This document shows positions 14,857 to 17,973 of a stretch of 17,973 nucleotides of DNA, piece by piece (the stretch's first letter is position 1; every line of letters begins with the position of its first letter). A program made the translations under genes and the position numbers. The DNA is from Sulfuricellaceae bacterium (GTDB lineage Bacteria; Pseudomonadota; Gammaproteobacteria; Burkholderiales; UBA9220). The stretch covers positions 1-17,973 of the forward strand of contig JAIOJO010000287.1 in assembly GCA_019911985.1 (NCBI GenBank), read 5' to 3'. The notes under the pieces were generated by a model, which was not told the origin of the DNA, searched no databases, and worked only from the letters and a program-made list of their open reading frames with translations.

Positions 14857-16287
14857 ATGAAAAACAATGAAAAAGTAGCGATTTCCCTGGCCCTTGCCGG
14901 CTTGTTTCCCAGCTTGGCGCTGGCCACCAACGGTATGAACATGGAAGGCTACGGCGCCATGGCCTTGGGTATGGGGGGCGCGTCGATGGCCTACGATAAC
15001 GGCACGGCCGCGATGATGAACAACCCGGCCACCATGGCTTTGATGGCGGATGGTTCCAGGCTCGACCTGGCTTTCGGTTTCCTCGGGCCGGACGTAAAGT
15101 CGTCCGCCGGCGGGGCCGCTTCGCGCTCCAGCGCGGACGCCTTTTCCATGCCCGCCTTCGGCTGGATACGCAAAACCGGCCCATGGCTCTACGGCGCGGG
15201 TATTTACGGCCAGGGCGGAATGGGGACGGAGTTCGGCAGCACGTCGATGTTCGCCAATCCCGGCCAGCAAAATCCATCGCCAGGCTTGGTCAACCGCTCG
15301 GAAGTGAGCATGGGGCGCGTGATATTGCCCTTGGCCTACCAAGTCAAACCGGACTTGAGCATCGGCGGCTCGCTGGATTTCGTGTGGGCCGGCATGGACA
15401 TGCAAATGGCGATGAGCGGCAACGATTTTTTCCGCATGGCGGGCGGCGTCTCGCCGGTCGGGCTGGCCACCGGCAGCATGGTCAGCGCGTTTCAAGGCAT
15501 GGTCGGGCCGGGCGCGGGGCAACTGAATCCGGCTAATCCGGTGAACTGGGGTTATTTCAATTTCTCCAACGACAACAAGTACACCGGCCAGGCGACCACC
15601 AACGGCTACGCGGGCAAAATCGGCGTGGTCTACAAAATCAACGCGAAAACTACGCTGGGCGCCACCTACCACAGCCGTACCTGGCTCAAGGATCTGCAAG
15701 CCGACCAGGCGACCATCGCCTTCAACACCAATTTCAACGGGATGCCCGCGGCGCAAACCCTGCCCGTGTCGGGGTCGATCAAAGTCAGGAATTTTCAGTG
15801 GCCGGACACCTTCGGCGTCGGCATCGCCTATCAGGCCAGCGAGCGCTGGCTATGGGTGGCGGACTACAAGCGCATCGATTGGGCCAGTACCATGAAGGAC
15901 GTGCGCATGACATTCGACGCCTCCGGCAATACGGGCGGCGCCGCGGCCTTCAACGGCTCGTCTATGGACGTGACTTTCTACCAGGACTGGCGCGACCAGC
16001 ATGTGTTGATGGCGGGGGCGTCCTATAAGGCGGGCGACAAGCTTACCTTGCGCGGCGGTATCAATGTGGCCAACAATCCGGTGCCGGATACGCGCCTGAA
16101 CTACCTGTTTCCGGCCATCGTCAAGAACCACGCTACCTTGGGCGCGGGATACGTTTTCAACAAGGCTTCGTCGCTGGACTTTGCCTACAGCCATGCCTTC
16201 CAGGCGACCGATGTGTCCAGCGCGACGGGCGTGACCACCAGCCACGAGCAGAACAATTGGCAGTTGGTGTATAGCTACCGTTATTGA
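14857..16287 (+). CDS. FadL/OmpP1/TodX-family outer-membrane transporter
   Basis: A 476-residue outer-membrane barrel for uptake of hydrophobic molecules (long-chain fatty acids or hydrocarbons). The signal peptide (1-23, ending SLALA) is followed at once by the family N-terminal plug sequence TNGMNMEGYGAMALGMGGASMAYDNGTAAMMNNPATM, here noted in parts: NGMN and GYG, GMGGA, and the NPA motif of FadL. Barrel strands follow, and the C-terminus ends WQLVYSYRY with the terminal aromatic typical of outer-membrane proteins. There is no clear Shine-Dalgarno before the ATG (the region is AT-rich: TAAATAGATAACATA). The substrate cannot be deduced. It is convergent with the S24-domain gene. Confidence 0.92.
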   Translation: MKNNEKVAISLALAGLFPSLALATNGMNMEGYGAMALGMGGASMAYDNGTAAMMNNPATMALMADGSRLDLAFGFLGPDVKSSAGGAASRSSADAFSMPAFGWIRKTGPWLYGAGIYGQGGMGTEFGSTSMFANPGQQNPSPGLVNRSEVSMGRVILPLAYQVKPDLSIGGSLDFVWAGMDMQMAMSGNDFFRMAGGVSPVGLATGSMVSAFQGMVGPGAGQLNPANPVNWGYFNFSNDNKYTGQATTNGYAGKIGVVYKINAKTTLGATYHSRTWLKDLQADQATIAFNTNFNGMPAAQTLPVSGSIKVRNFQWPDTFGVGIAYQASERWLWVADYKRIDWASTMKDVRMTFDASGNTGGAAAFNGSSMDVTFYQDWRDQHVLMAGASYKAGDKLTLRGGINVANNPVPDTRLNYLFPAIVKNHATLGAGYVFNKASSLDFAYSHAFQATDVSSATGVTTSHEQNNWQLVYSYRY

Positions 16288-16291
16288 GCGG

Positions 16292-16316
16292 ATTGGCCGC
16301 GCGTTGCGCGGTTAAT
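16292..16316 (+). terminator. Hairpin after the FadL-like gene
   Basis: CCGCGC (16297-16302) and GCGCGG (16306-16311) pair around GTT, extended on the + strand to 11 bp by ATTGG/TTAAT with two G-U pairs. No T tract follows. The right arm overlaps the stop codon of the convergent S24-domain gene (16312-16314). Confidence 0.5.
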
Positions 16317-16683
16317 CGTAGTTCTTGTGGATATGGCGTTTGCCGGGGCGTTTCTTCTGCGTAATCACCCCTTTGACGTCTTCCTTGCGCGCCAGCTTCT
16401 GCATCGGGTAAGCGTCGTTGAGGGGATTGAGATAGAGGCCGTCTTCCCGGAACAAGACCTGGCGGAAAATCAGTTCGCCGTCGTGTTCGGCGATGACGAA
16501 GGAGCCGTCGTGCATCAAATCGAGGACGGGTTCGATGATGATGATCTCGCCGTCCTCGAACTCGGGCAGCATGCTGTCGCCCAGCACCATCAGCGCATAG
16601 GGCTCGCGCTCGGCGCAGTTGCTGACTTCGGCGTGTTCCGACTCGATCTTGACGGTGAGGGGGATTTTCATATTTTCTATCAT
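16312..16683 (-). CDS. Stand-alone S24/LexA-type domain protein, catalytic Lys replaced
   Basis: A 123-residue protein consisting almost entirely of a peptidase S24 (LexA/CI C-terminal) fold, with no helix-turn-helix. The serine motif is VLGDSMLPEFEDGEIIII (S37 in GDSM). The core continues HDGSFVIAEHDGELIFRQVL, then LYLNPLNDAYPM, closely resembling phage CI sequence at that place (QPLNPQYPM). In LexA and CI the general-base lysine sits in VTVKRL or FTFKKL; the aligned residue here is R74 in LIFRQV, so autoproteolysis is doubtful. The start ATG 16683 has AAAGG about 8 nt upstream; an internal ATG at 16671 is less likely. It follows moaE by 39 nt on the same strand and may be co-transcribed. 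Function unknown; a protein-binding or sensing role is an inference. Confidence 0.82.
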   Translation of the reverse strand: MIENMKIPLTVKIESEHAEVSNCAEREPYALMVLGDSMLPEFEDGEIIIIEPVLDLMHDGSFVIAEHDGELIFRQVLFREDGLYLNPLNDAYPMQKLARKEDVKGVITQKKRPGKRHIHKNYD

Positions 16684-16722
16684 GTTCTTGCCTTTTACGA
16701 TGTCGGCCTCGCTAGGCCGAAT

Positions 16723-17193
16723 TCAGTCATTATATCCGTTAGTCGAGTCCCAGCGCAGCGCCGCCTCGTCGTCGCTTTCCCGCGCGTCCACCCAGCGCGC
16801 GCCGTCCGGCGTTTCTTCTTTTTTCCAGAAGGGCGCGCGGGTTTTCAGGTAATCCATGATGAACTCGCAAGCGGCAAAAGCGTCCTGGCGGTGCGCGCTG
16901 CTGGCCGCGACCAGCACGATCTGGTCGGTGGGCAGCAAGGGTCCGACGCGGTGGATCACCAAGGTATCGTAGAGCTCCCAGCGCTGCTTGGCCTCGGCGA
17001 CGATTTCCTCCAACGCTTTTTCCGTCATGCCGGGGTAATGTTCCAGGGTCATCGCGCTGACTGCCGTGCCCTCGCTCAAATCGCGCACCAGGCCGACGAA
17101 GCTGGCGACCGCGCCGATTTTCGGATTGCCGCGGCGGAGCTTGAGAATTTCTTCGCCCAGATCGAAATCCGCTGTTTGCACCCGCACGCTCAT
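16723..17193 (-). CDS. moaE: Molybdopterin synthase catalytic subunit
   Basis: Large subunit of molybdopterin synthase, which with thiocarboxylated MoaD inserts two sulfurs into cPMP. It has 156 residues. Visible family features: GAVASFVGLVRD (R37), LEHYPGMTEKAL, HRVGPLLPTDQIVLVAASSAHR (H101, R102), and DYLKTRAPFWKKE with K117 and K124 matching the catalytic lysines K119 and K126 of E. coli MoaE. The start ATG 17193 is one base after the moaD stop; its ribosome site GGGAGG is formed by the last codons of moaD. The C-terminus after WVDARESDDEAALRW is short and charged. Confidence 0.96.
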   Translation of the reverse strand: MSVRVQTADFDLGEEILKLRRGNPKIGAVASFVGLVRDLSEGTAVSAMTLEHYPGMTEKALEEIVAEAKQRWELYDTLVIHRVGPLLPTDQIVLVAASSAHRQDAFAACEFIMDYLKTRAPFWKKEETPDGARWVDARESDDEAALRWDSTNGYND

Positions 17194-17194
17194 A

Positions 17195-17449
17195 TCAGCC
17201 TCCCGTCACCGGGGGAAACAAGGCCACTTCGCAGCCGTCGGCGAGCGGCGTGGCAGGATTCGCCATGTCCTGATCGACCGCGATTCGCACCGGCTTGCCC
17301 GGCGCCAGTTCGGTCTGCCAGGCGCCGCCCCGGGCGCGCAAATGCGCGATGAGGTCGCCCACCGTGCTCAGGCTGGACGATAGCTCGATTTGCTCGCGAT
17401 CCAGACCCAGCGATTCGCGCAAGCGGGCGAAATACAATACGGTAATCAT
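17195..17449 (-). CDS. moaD: Molybdopterin synthase sulfur-carrier subunit
   Basis: Ubiquitin-fold sulfur carrier of 84 residues. MITVLYFARLRESLG is the typical first strand and helix. The protein ends LFPPVTGG with the obligatory C-terminal Gly-Gly that is adenylated by MoeB and thiocarboxylated. The start ATG 17449 has GGGAGG 3 nt upstream, overlapping the moeA stop codon. It lies between moeA and moaE with gaps of 8 and 1 nt, so these are translated as one operon. Confidence 0.96.
   Translation of the reverse strand: MITVLYFARLRESLGLDREQIELSSSLSTVGDLIAHLRARGGAWQTELAPGKPVRIAVDQDMANPATPLADGCEVALFPPVTGG
17199..17204 (-). promoter_or_regulatory. moaE ribosome-binding site embedded in the moaD Gly-Gly codons
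   Basis: The minus-strand 3' end of moaD reads ACG GGA GGC TGA, then T and the moaE ATG. The strong site GGGAGG spans the codons for the terminal Gly-Gly, 5 nt before the moaE start, so coding and ribosome-binding constraints coincide. Confidence 0.8.
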
Positions 17450-17452
17450 GTT

Positions 17453-17458
17453 CCTCCC
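17453..17458 (-). promoter_or_regulatory. moaD ribosome-binding site overlapping the moeA stop
   Basis: On the minus strand GGGAGG begins with the last base of the moeA stop codon TAG (17460-17458) and lies 3 nt before the moaD ATG, suggesting translational coupling. Confidence 0.7.
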
Positions 17459-17973
17459 TATCCCAACAGTTCGCCGAATGGGATGAAGGTCACGGCATCT
17501 CCTCGGGCCACGGTGGTGTGTTCGCGAATTTCCACCAGACCGTCGGCCCAGGCGGCGGACGTCAGCACGCCTGAACCCTGGTTGGGATAAAGCGCGGCGA
17601 ACGGAATCCCGCCATCGTCGTGGCGCAATTTAGCGCGCAGAAACTCGCGCCGCTCGCCGGCTTTTTTCCAGTCGAAGTCCGCGCTCACTTTAAAGCGCAA
17701 GGGCGCGACTTTCTGTACGCCCTGGCAACGCAGCAGAAAGGGGCGGACAAACAAGCTGAAGGTGACGAAGGCCGATACCGGGTTGCCCGGCAGCCCGAGG
17801 AAAAAGGCCTTGCCCACTTCGCCGAAAGCCAAAGGTTTGCCCGGTTTCATCGCCACTTTCCAGAGCGTGAGCCGCCCCTCGATTTCCACGGCCGCCTTGA
17901 CGTGGTCTTCCTCGCCCACCGAAACGCCGCCGCTGGTTATCACGATGTCGGCCTGGGCGGCGGCCTCCTGGAG
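17458..17973 (-). CDS. moeA: Molybdopterin molybdenumtransferase, 5'-truncated
   Basis: C-terminal 171 residues of MoeA, which inserts molybdate into adenylylated molybdopterin in the cytoplasm. The reading frame is open through the end of the window (LQEAAAQADIVITSGGVSVG), so the GTG at 17943 is an internal valine and the start lies beyond 17973. Family motifs: ITSGGVSVGEED, VAMKPGKPLAFGEV, FFLGLPGNPVSAFVTF (domain 3 active-site region), and the C-terminal beta domain with REFLRAKL, NQGSGVLTSAAWADGLVEI and GDAVTFIPF. Full-length proteins are about 400 residues. It is the first visible gene of the moeA-moaD-moaE unit. Confidence 0.95.
   Translation of the reverse strand, partial: LQEAAAQADIVITSGGVSVGEEDHVKAAVEIEGRLTLWKVAMKPGKPLAFGEVGKAFFLGLPGNPVSAFVTFSLFVRPFLLRCQGVQKVAPLRFKVSADFDWKKAGERREFLRAKLRHDDGGIPFAALYPNQGSGVLTSAAWADGLVEIREHTTVARGDAVTFIPFGELLG

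Noticed and set aside
14806..15756. 316-codon - strand ORF antisense to the FadL-like gene
   Set aside because: It is the complement of a clear outer-membrane protein gene and has His/Arg/Gly-rich composition without any domain.
16327..17352. 341-codon + strand ORF antisense to the moa operon
   Set aside because: It is antisense to three recognisable genes, has no ribosome site or known motifs, and reflects third-position GC bias.

Overview
The window reads as ordinary, gene-dense chromosome of a GC-rich Gram-negative proteobacterium, most likely a betaproteobacterium (Nitrosomonadales/Rhodocyclales-like). This placement is an inference. It rests on the OlsA/PlsC-like acyltransferase, a c5-type diheme cytochrome convergent with rep, the compact moeA-moaD-moaE order, and outer-membrane proteins of FadL and beta-barrel type. 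I see no transposase, integrase, CRISPR array, phage gene or recognisable defence system.

Region 1 (1-5174, + strand) is a co-directional run. It holds the 3' part of gcvPA, then gcvPB (the split P-protein of glycine cleavage), a PfkB-family adenosine-kinase-like sugar kinase, a glycine-zipper outer-membrane lipoprotein and a lysophospholipid acyltransferase. It ends in a perfect 24-bp inverted repeat that contains the acyltransferase stop codon. The gcvPA-gcvPB spacer (145 nt) carries a short CTCTGCG-type tandem repeat and a possible 28-codon ORF.

Region 2 (5175-10922) holds a + strand outer-membrane barrel whose mature N-terminus begins with a CxxCxC motif. It is convergent with a - strand block: a large PAS-PAS-PAS-PAS-GGDEF-EAL cyclic-di-GMP protein, then apaH, then a TlpA-like thiol-disulfide oxidoreductase.

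Region 3 (11062-14207) holds rep helicase (+) convergent with a membrane-anchored diheme cytochrome c (-), sharing a bidirectional terminator. These are followed by a complete tRNA-Arg(CCG) with its own promoter and terminator.

Region 4 (14223-16316) holds a small orphan MraZ-like protein with a consensus -10 box just upstream, then a FadL/TodX-type outer-membrane transporter.

Region 5 (16312-17973, - strand) is a molybdenum-cofactor operon, moeA (cut by the window end) then moaD then moaE, with Shine-Dalgarno sites embedded in the preceding genes. It is followed by a stand-alone S24/LexA-type domain protein whose catalytic lysine appears to be arginine.

The features most worth a second look are the degenerate S24 protein at the end of the moa operon, the orphan MraZ-like protein, the perfect palindrome at 5119-5174, and the CxxCxC barrel beside a thioredoxin-fold protein. 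None of these amounts to a clearly new multi-gene system.
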